Below, piece after piece: positions 9,240 to 21,700 of a stretch of DNA of 64,000 nt; position 1 is the stretch's first letter, and each line of letters opens with the position of its first letter. Both the position numbers and the translations under genes were made by a program. The DNA comes from Adiantum capillus-veneris. Taxonomy: Eukaryota > Streptophyta > Polypodiopsida > Polypodiales > Pteridaceae. Location of the stretch: contig CM043970.1 in the NCBI GenBank assembly GCA_014529385.2, positions 49,148,898 through 49,212,897 on the forward strand, in the 5' to 3' direction. The notes beneath the pieces are model-generated. The model was not told where the DNA came from. It worked only from the letters and a program-made list of their open reading frames with translations, and searched no databases.

Positions 9240-10793
9240 CTACTTTAGAATGCACAAAAAGTGGTTGAAGAGCTTCTGGTCTAGGACGTCATCTCTTGGA
9301 GCGCACTGACTTCCGCATATGCCCAACACGGGCAAGGCCAAAAAGCTGTGGGGGAGGCGAAGTGAAAACGTCTCTCCAAATGCAGTCATCTACGCTTGCA
9401 TTTTGAAGGCATATGGCATTATGCAAGATGATGGTGGAAAATAACGACATGCTTGGCACTACCTTGGTCGACATGTATGCCAAACTTGGTGTACTTATAA
9501 AAGAACAAAACGTGGTCAAGAGCTTCTTGTCAGGGACATATCTCTTGGAATGCATTGATTGCAGAATATGCCCAAAAGGCGCAAGATGAGAAAGCACTGG
9601 CTTGTTTTCAGTGGATGCAAAGCAATCACCTACGCTTGTGTCTTGAAGGCATGTGAGATGACCCAAGACGCTGATATGGGCGAAAGAATTCAGATTATAT
9701 TGTTAGTAAGGGGCTGTTGAAAAGCAATGTCATGCTGGGCATTGCCTTGGACTACATGTATGCCAAATGTGGTCTACCTTGGAAAGCACAAAAAGTGGTT
9801 GAGGAGCATCTTGTCCAGGATGTTGGCCTCATGGAGTGCATTGGTTGTAGGATATGCCTAGCACAGGCAAGGCCAGGAAGCTAGCTCTTGGCCTCATGGA
9901 GTGCATTGGTTGTAGGATATGCCTAGCACAGGCAAGGCCAGGAAGCTAGCTCTGGCTCATTTCAACATATGCAAAGCGAGGACGTCTCTCCAAATGCAAT
10001 CACCTACGTTTGCATCTTCAAGGCATGTGGCATTAAGCAAGATGCTAATATGGGCGAAAAAATTCAGACGATATTGCTAGTAAGGGGATGTTGCAAAATA
10101 ATGTTGTGCTTGGCATTGCCTTGGTTGACATGTATACCAAATGTGCTCTACTTCTGCAAGCACAAAAACTGGTTGAGGAGATTCTTGTCCTAGATGTTGT
10201 CTCATGGAGTGCATTAATTCCAACATTGCCAGGCCACGAAGCTTTGGGGTGTTTTCAACGGATGCAAAGCAAGGACGTCTCTCCAAATGCAATCACTTAT
10301 GTCTGCATCTTCAAGGCATATGGCATTATGCAATACCCTAATACGCAAAGTAATTCAGATGATATTGTTAGTCAAGGGCCGTTGAAAAACAATGTCGTGC
10401 TTGGCATTGCTTTGGTCGATATGTATGCCAAATGTACTTTACCTCAGTAAGCACAAAAACTCGTTGAGGAGCTTCTTGTCTGCTGGAGTGCACTGATTGC
10501 AAGATATGCCCAACACGGCAAGGCGAAGAAGCTTTGGGATGTTTTCAATTGATGCAAAGCAATGAAATCTCTTCAAATGCAATCACTTGTGCTTGCATCT
10601 TCAAGGCATGTTGCATTACGCAAGACACTAATATGGGTTAAGAATTCAAATGATATTGTTAGTTAGGGGTTGTTGAAAAACAATGTCGTGCTTGGCATTG
10701 CCTTGGTCGACATGTCAGTCCGATGTGCTCTACCTTTGCAAGCACAAAAAGTGGTTAAGGAGCTTCTTGTCTTGTATGTCATCTCATGGAGTG
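9240..10793 (+). pseudogene. Degenerate PPR gene, about six tandem repeat units
   Basis: Plus-strand frames repeatedly give fragments of plant PLS-type PPR proteins, such as MQSKDVSPNAITYVCIFKA, NNVVLGIALVDMYAKC and VLDVVSWSALI. Nucleotide landmarks such as tggttgaggagcttcttgtc recur near 9263, 9520, 9796, 10168, 10460 and 10750, roughly every 260-370 bp, about one P-L-S triplet. PPR proteins bind organellar RNA. Here every unit is broken by shifts and stops, there is no start, and no C-terminal editing domain is visible. A 65-bp tandem duplication lies within it at 9823-9952. The array ends abruptly at 10793. Confidence 0.8.
9823..9952 (+). repeat. 65-bp tandem duplication inside the PPR pseudogene
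   Basis: TTGGCCTCATGGAGTGCATT occurs at 9823 and 9888 with the intervening 65 bp repeated. Confidence 0.9.
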
Positions 10794-12949
10794 TTAGAGT
10801 TTATGTATCTCTGTGGATTCGTTCAATCGGTCTCAGTTTCTCCCAAGGACACGTGTTAGGGAGTGAGGGATTTTTTGTGGCTATGTACGATCAGTGTGAG
10901 GTAGGTTTCTCATGTCGTGGTTGTGCTTAGCCATGTTTAGTGTCACGAGGACATGGAAACTGTTAACCTGAGTTGTTGGTTTCTTTCCGACGATTTTTGT
11001 TTAATTTTTGAGACCCTCTTTTTGAAGTTGGAAATAGTCGGACATTGTATGGCCAATGTGAACGGTAGTTTCACCCGCAATCATGAAGTTGGTCGGCATT
11101 GGAACTTGTATAGTAAGAGGATGTCTAGGCTCAGTTCAAGATCATGTAGGTCCTCTCGTCGCACTTAGCAAGTTGGTGGATACTAGGAAGTGAACTTAAT
11201 AAAGGTACAATACCAAGGTGCGGTCATCGAGAGAAAGTACTCAACAACTGGGCCACATTGCATTTTTGGATGTGGTCCAAGTGGGGATAGATGGTCAGAT
11301 GACCAGTGGGGAGTCCAACGAAAGCATCCCCTAAAATTTAGGAAATTGCTATTTTGGACCATAAAACCTGTTCACGTCATTACCTCTGGAATGACAAGGG
11401 GAACATTTTAGAACTCTGCTACAAAGTCAACTGGGCAATCAATCGAGAGATTTTTAAGGGGGAAGTCCAAAACGAAAAATTGCTTGTAAATGTGTCAATT
11501 GGCACATTTTTGTGTACTTTACTCATGAAAAAGAAGGTAGCGCTGAATTTCTAGCTGGGAGAGTTTATTTGCAAGCTCTTGCAGGTTAAGAGCTATTGAC
11601 TGTAAGCTTTCCCTCTCATATACAGTATAGTGCAAGACGTTATGTTTTGCACACCTTACACTGCTCTCTCTCCCCTACGTGCAGTAATGTGATGCTCCAC
11701 AAGAGGGCTCTTCAATTGACTCATGTACAACTATGAGGTCTTATGCGTTTTTTATGACACAAGAGCCTCCCTGAGCAGGAACATGAATAGCTAAGCTGCT
11801 CCTAAAGCAGACATCGATGAGGGTGATAACCTCATCGTACAAGTGTGATTTTAGTGTTGGTTATGCGCTAAATTTGGACTGTTTTTCAGCCATATGAATG
11901 CCAAAACCATTGGGTACAGTACCCATTGATAGAGGACAGTTCAGGAACTATGACTGAAAACAAGGCAAAAACCAGTAAATACAGCGTGTTGAATTTACTG
12001 TTTTTGGGCAGAAATGAAGGGGTTTATGTCAGTGGAATCGAGTTCAAGCAGGGAAATTAATTTCGGGCAAGTTTTGGGGTTATTATGTTGTTGAAATTTT
12101 CCTAGAACAGGTGGCATCTAGCTGGATATAGGTAAAGAATTCCTAGGACTCTTCTTGTAATTTACCCTCTTAAAGTATAAAGAAATACAGAAAGGGGCGC
12201 CAATTTTGGGGCCTACAGGTTGTCGGCGTCTACTCGGAGCATTCTAGCTTTTGAGCCATGTGTGTGCTTTAAGTGTTAATTCCCATCGCAAGTTACCTTT
12301 CCAAAGTTCTCTGTGTGTGTCTGAAGTAAATAATTTCGAGTGAAAGCCAAAGTCTACTGCCCACGGGCCGATTTCATTTAGCCTTGGGTTTTGGCTTGTT
12401 TCCATGGCCATTAGGCTCGTATAGGTTGGGAGTGTTTTTTCCAACCTTGCCGGTATTTTCCCTTGAGCCCTATGGGTATCCGGTGCCCTTTTCACCATTC
12501 TCTCGTATTGTGCTCCTATTTCTAGGGACATGGGGCTAGAGGAGTGGGTTGGGCAGCCAACCTATGGGCATATATATGGGTCACCTCTTATAACATATTG
12601 CATAGAGCCCAGAGGGGGGGTGCCCTTAGTGGCCATCCCTTGGGGGCAGATATGGCCTTGGCTGGCAGTCACAGTAGGGCACATCCCTAGGAGTATGTTT
12701 GGCACAGAGGAACGGATTATTTTGGCTTTGTGTATGGTGAGGGATCGGTCACATTATGTTCAATCAACGTTGGGGAAATCAACATACATAGTGTAGTGGC
12801 GTTCACATACGCCAATACATAGGACTAAAAACTCTGGTGCTCAAACGCACCACCTCAAGCTTGTTGAACCATTTAAGCTATTCCATGCAACTTGATAGGT
12901 GATGCATAAATGCAAGATATAACAAATCTTAGGTTTTGACATTTCCACG
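10794..12949. other. No recognisable gene
   Basis: Short frames on both strands (for example 11190-11411 plus, 12244-12531 minus, 12530-12796 plus) show no domain I recognise. The start, TGTTAGAGTTTATGTATCTCTG right after the PPR remnant, could be an LTR edge, but I found no second copy. Position 12158-12190 has an AAAGTATAAAG promoter-like phrase without further support. Confidence 0.5.
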
Positions 12950-13090
12950 GATCACACAAGGATCACATCTAGATAATAGAGAGATCACATATGGATCACA
13001 CTCTATGTGTAGCTCACTCGACGATTACTTTGTAATTGTAGGAAGATCACATTGTGATCACATCACAAGATGATCACATTGTGACACAAC
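12950..13090. repeat. Cluster of GATCACA motifs
   Basis: Around eight GATCACA or TGTGATC words lie in about 140 bp, including overlapping inverted pairs such as ACATTGTGATCACATCACA. TGTGATCACA is self-complementary. No coding frame covers it. Confidence 0.7.
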
Positions 13091-13215
13091 CATGCACATC
13101 CACGATCCGACGGCGTAGATGAGTGTCGCTCGTGCCTTTTGTCAGGGACCATTGATCCCCATTAGGGAGGTCAATGTCAATTACTCCGCGGGGCGGGGGA
13201 GAGAGGAGACTTGGA

Positions 13216-13218
<3 letters not shown>

Positions 13219-13261
<43 letters not shown>
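13219..13261. repeat. (GA)n microsatellite
   Basis: An uninterrupted GA run that ends exactly where the 13262 LTR starts. Open frames encoding RERERE across it are artefacts. Confidence 0.95.
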
Positions 13262-13265
<4 letters not shown>

Positions 13266-13919
13266 ACTAGACGGGCAATACGTGCCAACGAAAGAGAATA
13301 GACTGAACAGACTTTTAGCACTTCAAATAACAATTGAACTGAAAGAGATTCATGACAAGAGATGGGGCGTGACGGAGTTCCACCCCAGAGATGTTTGGCC
13401 CCAAACCTTGGCGCCCCTTATGGTATTTCTTTATATTTCTTGAACTTAGTACATCGTCAATTGCACCTCAATTGGAGCGTGCCAGAGAATGAGCCCTTGG
13501 CTCATATTTAAAGGCCCTTGGCCATGAAAAGCAATTACATGAAAATCTTTCAAACTCAAAAGCATGTGTTGTCCCAAAAGCTGCAAATGCGTTTTGCGGA
13601 AATCCATACAAGTTGCCACGTGGTAGCTGTCAGTGCAAATCACAAAAATCTACCATGTCAGCAAGTCAGCGCAAATTGTGGAAATCTGTACTGCTCTGCC
13701 ACATCATCAATTGGTTACGCTTTTTGTGTGTGTATGTGTGTGTTAGTCCCACTTTAATCTTTAGGTCCTTTGGGTCCCATCGGATGGGGTCCCATAAGTT
13801 GGTAAGACTTCTTCTTCTTCTGGTGCTTCTTCTAGGGTTTAGGCCCCTCGGTCAAGATATGCACGATTTGCAGGCTAGCTCTGTTCTTCAATGGCTTGAC
13901 ATGTCAGCAATTTGTGACA
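13262..13919 (-). repeat. 3' LTR of non-autonomous element
   Basis: It aligns along its length with 15812-16480: shared phrases include actagacgggca, catatttaaaggcccttggccatgaaaag (in part) and the end gtcagcaatttgtgaca. The terminal T of the expected TG reads A on the plus strand. Confidence 0.85.
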
Positions 13920-13935
13920 TCCCCCCCTTCTTGAA
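13920..13935 (-). other. Polypurine tract of non-autonomous element
   Basis: Plus-strand TCCCCCCCTTCTTGAA is GA-rich on the minus strand (TTCAAGAAGGGGGGGA) and abuts the 3' LTR. Confidence 0.8.
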
Positions 13936-14751
13936 AGAAAGTAATCGTCCTTGATTACAAAATATCTGCAAAACAACTCAAGTTAGCTCAAAAACATTTG
14001 ATGGTCATTCAGAGGGAGAATTAATCTCACTCAATGAGGAGTCTCATTTCAGATTGGAGCTCTTGATATCCTGGGTCGTTGGTTTCCCAAAAGTAGCTCA
14101 TCCAATAAGGAGTCTCATTCGAGATCGGAACTCTTGATGTCCTGGGTCGTTGGTTTCCCAGAAGTATCTCATCCAATAAGGAATATTCAATGGTTGGCAC
14201 ATCACAATGCAACAAGCATGCTCACATATGCATGTTACACAACATAGAAACATAAAGCAGTCGATGAACACTCCCCCTGCAAATAACCATCCAGGTTCGG
14301 GCCATGAGTTGTTCAACAACTTCCTCATCACTCCTCTCACATAACCTAAAAAGGCTTGGGCTGGGAGATATAGAGGCCTTTTACAACCACATGCTCCCCA
14401 ACTGCAGCCTCAATTGTTTGGAGGTTTTGAGAGTAACCACTGCTCAGACTTCTTAATGCTCCCCCCGTAAATAACCACAAGGGTCCAGGCTATGAGTAAA
14501 CAACTGCACTTTTCAAACATTCAATACTCACTACTCCACTTGAGAGTAAAATCACCAATCATTGAAACCAATATTAAAACCGGAGTCAAACAATTCAAAT
14601 TAGCACCAAGACAGGCTCAAAAGAGATACCATCCATTTCAAAAAAATTCCAAACAGGATTACCAAATAAGTTCTCAAACATAACTCAAACTTAAAAAGCA
14701 ATCTCGATATCAATTGAGCTCGAAAAGACGACTGGCTTTCCATCCTTAAAT

Positions 14752-15571
14752 TTGCACCAAGATTAGGGTTAGATTTCTTCCATAAGGTTGTAGTCGACCG
14801 CAACGTGGTTGATAAGCTCTTGAACAATTGAAACAAGCATTGCTAGACATTGTTCCTGTGGCGGTGATGGTAGCCCCAAGATAAACCAATCACACTTGAC
14901 CTCCAAGGTTATTAACTCTAGAACTATTGAAAGATGTTCTAAGAAATTTCAAGTTGTGATTTGCTGCGGTTTTTGTGGCAAGCATTTCAGGATACCCCAC
15001 TCTGCCAGAAGCTACACTTCAAAAGAAGATGTATGAAGGCATATAACTTCAGGCAAAAATTTTCTTGAAAGCTTGACAAGGCCTTGAAGTGTGTGGCTTG
15101 GTAGCTATAGACTTCCACCACTACATGGCACTGTCTCTGAGAGAAACAATGGCTTGGAAATCTGCACCAAGATTAGGGTTAGATTTCTTCCATAAGGTTG
15201 TAGTCGATCGCAACATGGTTGATAAGCTCTTGAACAATTGAAACAAGCATCGCTAGACATTGTTCCTGTGGCGGTGATGGTAGCCCCAAGATAAACCAAT
15301 CACACTTGACCTCCAAGGTTATTAACTCTAGAACTATTGAAAGATGTTCTAAGAAATTTCAAGTTGTGATTTGCTGCGGTTTTTGTGGCAAGCATTTCAA
15401 GATACCCCACTCTTCCAGAAGCTACACTTCAAAAGAAGATGTATGAAGGCATATAACTTCAGGCAAAAATTTTCTTGAAAGCTTGACAAGGCCTTGAAGT
15501 GTGCGGCTTGGTAGCTATAGACTTCCACCACTGCATGGCACTATCTCTGAGAGAAACATTAATGGCTTGGA
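14752..15571. repeat. 410-bp tandem duplication in the element body
   Basis: GCACCAAGATTAGGGTTAG starts at 14754 and at 15164, and the sequence repeats with about eight differences across 410 bp. It carries no recognisable coding sequence. A minus-strand frame over part of it has no known domain. Confidence 0.92.
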
Positions 15572-15800
15572 AAAAAAAATCCTTGATCCTTCTCGTGCAA
15601 GTTATTTTTATGTCTTATGCCCTGTAAGATAGAGTAATGAAGACAGGAGTGCGTCCGATGTGTGATGAAGTGAGGGTGGGAGTGGCTAATAAGTCTGAGG
15701 TCAGGGCACAAAGATGATCCCTGTAGAACTTGTAAGCGCCATCTTGCTCCGTCTGCTCTTTGGTAGGACCGATATGCTTTCAAAAAAGCACTCTTGAAGA

Positions 15801-15810
15801 TCTGATACCA
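15801..15810 (-). other. PBS of non-autonomous element
   Basis: The minus strand reads TGGTATCAGA, matching the first ten bases of the tRNA-Met PBS, one base from the LTR end. Confidence 0.8.
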
Positions 15811-15811
15811 C

Positions 15812-16276
15812 TGTCACCAGACGGGCACCACGTGCCAATAGAAGAGAACAGATTGAACAAACTTTTAGCACTTTAAATAACAAGTGAAATGAAAGAGATG
15901 CATGACACGAGACGGGGCATGGTGCAATTCCACCCCAAAGAGAACTGGCCCCAAACCTTGTCTCCCCTTTCGTTATTTCTTTATATTTCTTCTCATTACA
16001 TCGCTGGTACTCCGTCCTCCACACCTCAAGTGGAGCATGCCAAAAAATGAGCCATTGGCTCATATTTAAAGGCCCTTGGCCATGAAAAGTAGTTACATGA
16101 AAATATTTCAAACTCAAAAGGATCTGGTGTCCCAAAAGCTGCCAATGCATTTTGCAAAAATCCGTACAGGCTACCACGTGGCAGTTGTCAACGCAAATTG
16201 CGGAAATTACCACGTTAGCAGGTTAGGGAAAATCATGAAAATCCATACTGCTCTACCACATCATCAATTGGTTATG

Positions 16277-16317
<41 letters not shown>

Positions 16318-16480
16318 GGTCCCACTTTAATCTTTAGGTCCCTTGAACCCATCGGACAGGGTCCCATATGTTGGTAGGACTTCTTCTTCTTCTGCTTCTT
16401 CTTAGGGTTTAGGCCCCTCGATCAGGATTTGCAGGTTGGCTCCATTCTTCAGTGGCTTGACACGTCAGCAATTTGTGACA
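15812..16480 (-). repeat. 5' LTR of non-autonomous element
   Basis: It begins TGTCACCAGACGGG and ends AATTTGTGACA on the plus strand. It contains a (GT)n run at about 16277-16316 and a CTT-rich patch near 16380. Confidence 0.85.
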
Positions 16481-16554
16481 GAGAGAGAAGAAGAAGAAGA
16501 AGAGAATTTTAACGTCGTAGGAATCTATCCCAAGAGACCTCAAAGATCTATCCG

Positions 16555-16687
<133 letters not shown>

Positions 16688-16689
16688 AA

Positions 16690-17639
16690 TGAAATGTTAT
16701 ATTAAACGTCGTCAAAATGCCAAAATGACCTATGAGACCAAAAGTTACATCCCAATTGAATCTGATACCCTAAATGGAAAACTATGAAAATAGAAAATAA
16801 GCAAAAAATCTAAAATATAGGTCTTCATACATTGATGGTAGGTGGGAGAACACAGTAAACATGGTCAATAGGGTAGGGTAGATGAGACCTAGAGACTATC
16901 ATATACATCAATACATCAATACACAGGAGGGGTGGGGGAATAGGGGGTAGAGGCTCAAGGTATACAACAAACTCAAGAGATCAAGCATTGGTCTCTATCG
17001 TAGGGTGTTTATGTCCTCTAGGCTAAAGAAGCCTGACAAGTCGTGCTCGATGTCGATGATCCTAATGTGCTTATGTATGTGTCTCCAAGGATGTGAGGAT
17101 CCTCGTAGTCTAGGCATCTAGCTCATCCTAAATGGATAGCTCTATATCAAGTGATGGTCCTTGTGTAGCAAGTATTGTCTCCAAGGATGTGAGGATCCTC
17201 GTAGTCTAGGCATCTAGCTCATCCTAAATGGACAGCTCTATATCAAGTGATGGTCCTTGTGTAGAAAGTATTGTCTCCTCTCTGTTTTGCCACTGCTGAG
17301 CAGGCGCTCTAAAGAAATCCTTGATCTATCTCTGTGTAGACCCTCTCTCAGTGGGTGTCCACCTCCTAGGAGAGTCTCTCTAAATCTGCGTATCTCTAAG
17401 AGGTACAACCCCAGACATCTCTGGTCACAGTAATCCATGACCTTGGCCAATGTCCCAAAGCCCTCTTTAAATAGGTAGTCGAAGCTTCCTCTAATGTCGT
17501 AATAGGCAGTACATAGACATCGTAGTTATAGGGAATGACCATTTTCAGCTCTCCCCATTCCAACTTCTTGTTTCCAATCCGCGTTCTGTGTTTCAAATGT
17601 GAGTGGCCGTAACAGGGAATCATATTTCATGCCCGTTGT
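16690..17639. other. No recognisable gene; 96-bp tandem duplication
   Basis: GTCTCCAAGGATGTGAGGATC is at 17081 and again at 17177, period 96 bp. Minus-strand frames at 17238-17623 have no domain I recognise; they may belong to the LINE-like remnant next to them. Confidence 0.55.
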
Positions 17640-17926
17640 CATTGCCGTTCCTGCTCCACGTTCCAATTTCCTATTCCGAGTAACTATGAGATTCGAGAGA
17701 TGTAGTGCTCCTCTATCTCTGGCTCATGCTGGCATTCCTGACAAATAATCTCCTCTGGTGGTACTCTTTTGTATATGCATGTCTCTATCTCAAGTTCGTG
17801 TGAAGAAGTGTGGATCTGGCGAGTGGCGCATCTCAAGGCGTATGATAGGCGTGTGTCCATGTAGCTCGGTTGTACTATGAAACCATCACCTGCAGTATGA
17901 AGAAAAGGTTCCTGATAGAAAGCCAT
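17640..17926 (-). pseudogene. Possible non-LTR retrotransposon C-terminal fragment
   Basis: The minus-strand frame has IHTSSHELEIETCIYKR, then VPPEEIICQECQHEPEIEEHYI. This is the S.H.L.IE......ER.C..C.....E.EEH pattern that ends many LINE-type polyproteins. The final Cys of the CCHC is not seen because the frame stops. No RT domain is visible nearby. This is a similarity call from pattern alone. Confidence 0.4.
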
Positions 17927-17929
17927 CTT

Positions 17930-18779
17930 ATTACCTAGCGCTTGTGAGGACTCTAGCCATGTAATCCTAGAGTCTAGTTGGATGAGGTCTTGTCTAATGA
18001 CTATTAATCTCTAGATGTGTTAGGGTGAGGGAGGGTGCATCTAGAGAGTATTGAAATGCGGGTATTCTGTCTATGTTGAACCTATGAAGCTCAAACCATG
18101 ATGTGTCTCCCTCCATGGTAAGCTACCCAGAAGACTCTAGCAAGCCTAGATATATTTATATCAAAGGAGCACCCTATGTATTGTAGAGAAATGATACTGA
18201 TCTAGGTAGGGCCTCAACCATGATCGGTGGTGATTCTATCTCTACTCTAATGATCTTATGAGTTATTGAGGCCTTAGCCCTAATCATCCTAGAGATCATG
18301 GATATCAATGGTCACTTCATTCATCTCCATCCATCATATGCGTGTCCGTGATAATGTAAGTTGGGCCTACATATCTATACATCATAGAGTATGGATGATG
18401 TGATCAAAGTGTCAAAAATCCATAGCTAAGTCCTTGGCTCCTAGAGCTGCACATGTGCACATCCTCTCTAGTCCATCCACTGATGCATATCCTCTAGTTA
18501 CCTAGAGTGGGGAGGAGGTCTGATCAACTTCCCAAAACCATCATGAACCAACAAGCCCTGAAAGGGCACTAGATACCTAGAAGTGCGTGGAAATTAGGAC
18601 CATCGGGTTATGATCTTGTCTTTATTGGTCAATGGCTATCTTCATGGGTGCAACATACCTGCAAACCCATGTCTACATGACAATGCATGTAGTGGACAAA
18701 ATCCCTTTTCCTTTTGGTTTATTTCTAATTTGTGACCTCTATCGTAGCTTAGACTAACTAGAATGTCAAACATTGCATC
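17930..18779. other. No gene seen
   Basis: Sequence with many short ATCAT/CTAG words but no long frame, repeat unit or motif that I can support. Confidence 0.5.
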
Positions 18780-21700
18780 TTAGATTGACTATGTAGTGTT
18801 ACGTGTACCGGAAATATGTCACAGGTTTCCCTCTATTGTAATGAGAGATCATATGGCCCTAGGGCTGCCATGGTGCATATGTAGGTGCCCTTGAATAGCG
18901 TAAATTCTCTTTGAGAGCTTATACATTGACACCTAGGATGGCCCTAGGGCCTTAGATTTTTCTCTATTCTAATGAGAGATCTTATGGCCATAGGGCCATA
19001 GGGTACCGATGCATAAGGTCAAGGCCCATATGTTTCCCTATTCTAATTAAAGATCATATGGCCCTAGGGCTTCCATGGTGCATATGCAGGTGCCCTTGAA
19101 TGGTTTAAGTGCTCTTTGAGAGCTTTTAGATTGACACTAAGCCACCCTATGGTACTAGGGCCATAGTTTTCTCTCTATTCTAATGAGAGATCCTATGGAT
19201 ATAGGGCCATATGGGGCCAGTGTAAAATCTAAAGGGCTATAGGGCTACCATGGTGCCCATGTAGGTGACCTTGAATGGCCTAAATTCTCTTTGAGAGCTT
19301 TTACATTGACACATAGACCACCCTTTGGCCCTAAGATCATAGGTTTCCCTCTATTTCAATTAGAGATCCTATGGCCGTAGGGGCATAGGGTTGCCATGGT
19401 GCATATGTAATTGCCCTTGAATGGCCTTAAATTTGTTTTTGGAGAACATTTCACATTGACACTTAAGCCACCCTCTTGCCTTAGGGCCATAGGTTGCCCT
19501 CTATTTGAATGAGAGATCGTATGGCCTTAGGGCCATATGTTGCCAATGTATAAGCTCAAAGGTCATAAATTTCCCTATATTCCAATTAGAGATCATATGG
19601 CCCTAAGGAATCCATGTGCATATATAGGTACCCTTGAATGGCCTAAATGCTCTTTGAGAGCTTTTACATTGACACCTAGACCACCCTCTAGCCCTAGGAC
19701 CATAGGGTTCCATTGTAGAAGCTCAAAGGGTATAGGTTGTCCTCTATTGGAATGAGAGATCCTATGGCCCTAGGGTTTCCATGGTGTCCATGTAGGTGAC
19801 CTTGCATGGTATAAATGATCTTTGAGAGCTTTTACACTGACACCTAAGCAAACCTCTAGTGCTAGGTTCAGAGGTTGCCTTATATTCTAATGAGAGATCC
19901 TATGGCCTAAGGGCCATAGGGTGCCAATGTATAAGATCAAGGGCCATAGGATGCCCTCTATTGAATGAGATATCCAATGGAGTTAGGTGCATAGGATTGA
20001 TTCATATGTAGGTGCCCTTCAATGGTCTAAATACTCTTTGAGAGCCTTTACATTTACTCCTAGGCCACTCTCTAGCCCTAGGGATATAGGTTTTCCTCTA
20101 TTCTAATGAGAGATCCTATGGCCCTAGGACCATAGGGTTCCAATGTAATAGCTCAAGGGCCATAGGTTTCCCTCTATTCCAATTAGAGATCCTATGGCCC
20201 TAGGACCATAGGGCTACTATGGTGCCCATGTAGGTGAGCTTAAATGGACTAAATGCTCTTTGGGAGATTTTATATTGACGTCTAGGCCACCCTTTGGCCC
20301 TAGGTCCATAGGTTTCCCTCTATTTTGATCAAAGATCCTATGGACCCAGGGCCATAGGGTGCCAATGTATAAGGGCCATAGGTTTCCTTCTATTCCAATG
20401 AGAGACCCTATGGCCCTAAATACTCTTTGAGAGACTTTACATTGTCCTTCTTGGCCACCCTATGGCCCTAGGGCCATAGGTTTCCCTCTATTCTGATGAG
20501 ATATCCTATGACCTTAGGGCCATAGGGTGCCAATGTATAAGCTCAAGGGTCATAGGTTGGCCTCTACTCTAATAAGAGACCCCATGGGCCTAGGGCCATA
20601 GGGTTGCCATGGTGCATATGTAGGTACCCTTGAATGGCCTAATTGCCTTTTGAGAGCTTTACAATTGACAACTAGCCACCCTCTCTCCCTAGGACCATAT
20701 AGGTTTCTCTCTATTCTGATGTGAGATCATATGGTCTTAGGGACATAGTGTTCCAATGTATAAGCTCAAGGGCCATATGCTGGCCTTTATTCCAACGAAA
20801 GATCTTATGGTCCTAGGGTAATATGAGCATAAGGTGCACTCTATTTGGATGTGAGATCCTATGGTATTAGGGTGCCAATGTATAAGCTCAAGTGTCAGAT
20901 GTCGCCCTCTATTCCAATGAAAGATCCTATGACCCTAGGGCCGTAAGGCTGCCATGGTGCATATATAGGCTCCCTAAATAGCCTAAATGATCTTTTAAAG
21001 CTTCAACATTGACACCTAGGCCACCTTTTGACCCTATGTCCATAGGTTATCCTTTATTATAACAAAATATCATTTGGCCCTAGGACCATAGGGTTCCAAT
21101 ATAGAAGCTCAAGGGACATTGGTTTCCATCTATTCCAATTAGAGATTCTTTGGTACCCATGTATGTTCCCTTGAATTTCCTAATTTCTATTTGAGATTGG
21201 TCTTTGAGAGCTTTTACATTGACATATAGGCCACCTAGGGCCATATGTTTCCCTCTTTTCTGATGAGAGATCCTATGACCCTAGTGCCATAGGGTGCCCA
21301 TGTAGAAGCTCAAGGTACATAGGTTGCCCTCCATTCCAATTAAATATTCTATGGCCCTAAAGCCATAGGGTTGCCATAATGCATATGTAGGTGCCCTTGA
21401 ATGGCCTAAATAATCTTTGAGAGCTTTTACGTTGGCCACCCGATGGTCCTAGGGAAATAGGTTGCCCTCTATTCTGATGAGAGACCCTATGGCCCTAGGG
21501 CCATAGGATGTCAATGTATAAGGTTAAGGGCCATAGGTTTTCCTCTATTCCAATTAGACATCCTATGGCCCTAGGGCCATAGGACTGCCATGGTGCATAT
21601 GTAGGTGCCCTTGAATGGTATAAATTCTCTTTGAGAGCTTTTACATTGACACCTAGGTTGCCTCAGGTACTAGGGCCATAGGTTTTTCTCTATTCTAATG

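Larger units (their letters stand above)
13262..16480 (-). mobile_element. Non-autonomous LTR retrotransposon (3.2 kb, LARD/TRIM-like)
   Basis: Two related terminal repeats (658 and 669 bp) flank about 1.9 kb without a retroviral gene. On the minus strand the 5' LTR is 15812-16480, followed by PBS TGGTATCAGA at 15810-15801. The 3' LTR is 13262-13919, preceded by the purine tract GAAGGGGGGGA. Both flanks are gagag, a TSD within a GA microsatellite, so by itself weak. The leader at about 15600-15800 resembles that of the decayed gypsy at 8230-8415. LTRs differ visibly (roughly 10-15 percent by eye), so the insertion is old. Confidence 0.88.

Noticed and set aside
11190-12796. Frames of 70-95 codons between the PPR remnant and the non-autonomous element
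   Set aside because: They have no motif, no neighbours, and lengths expected by chance in this base composition.
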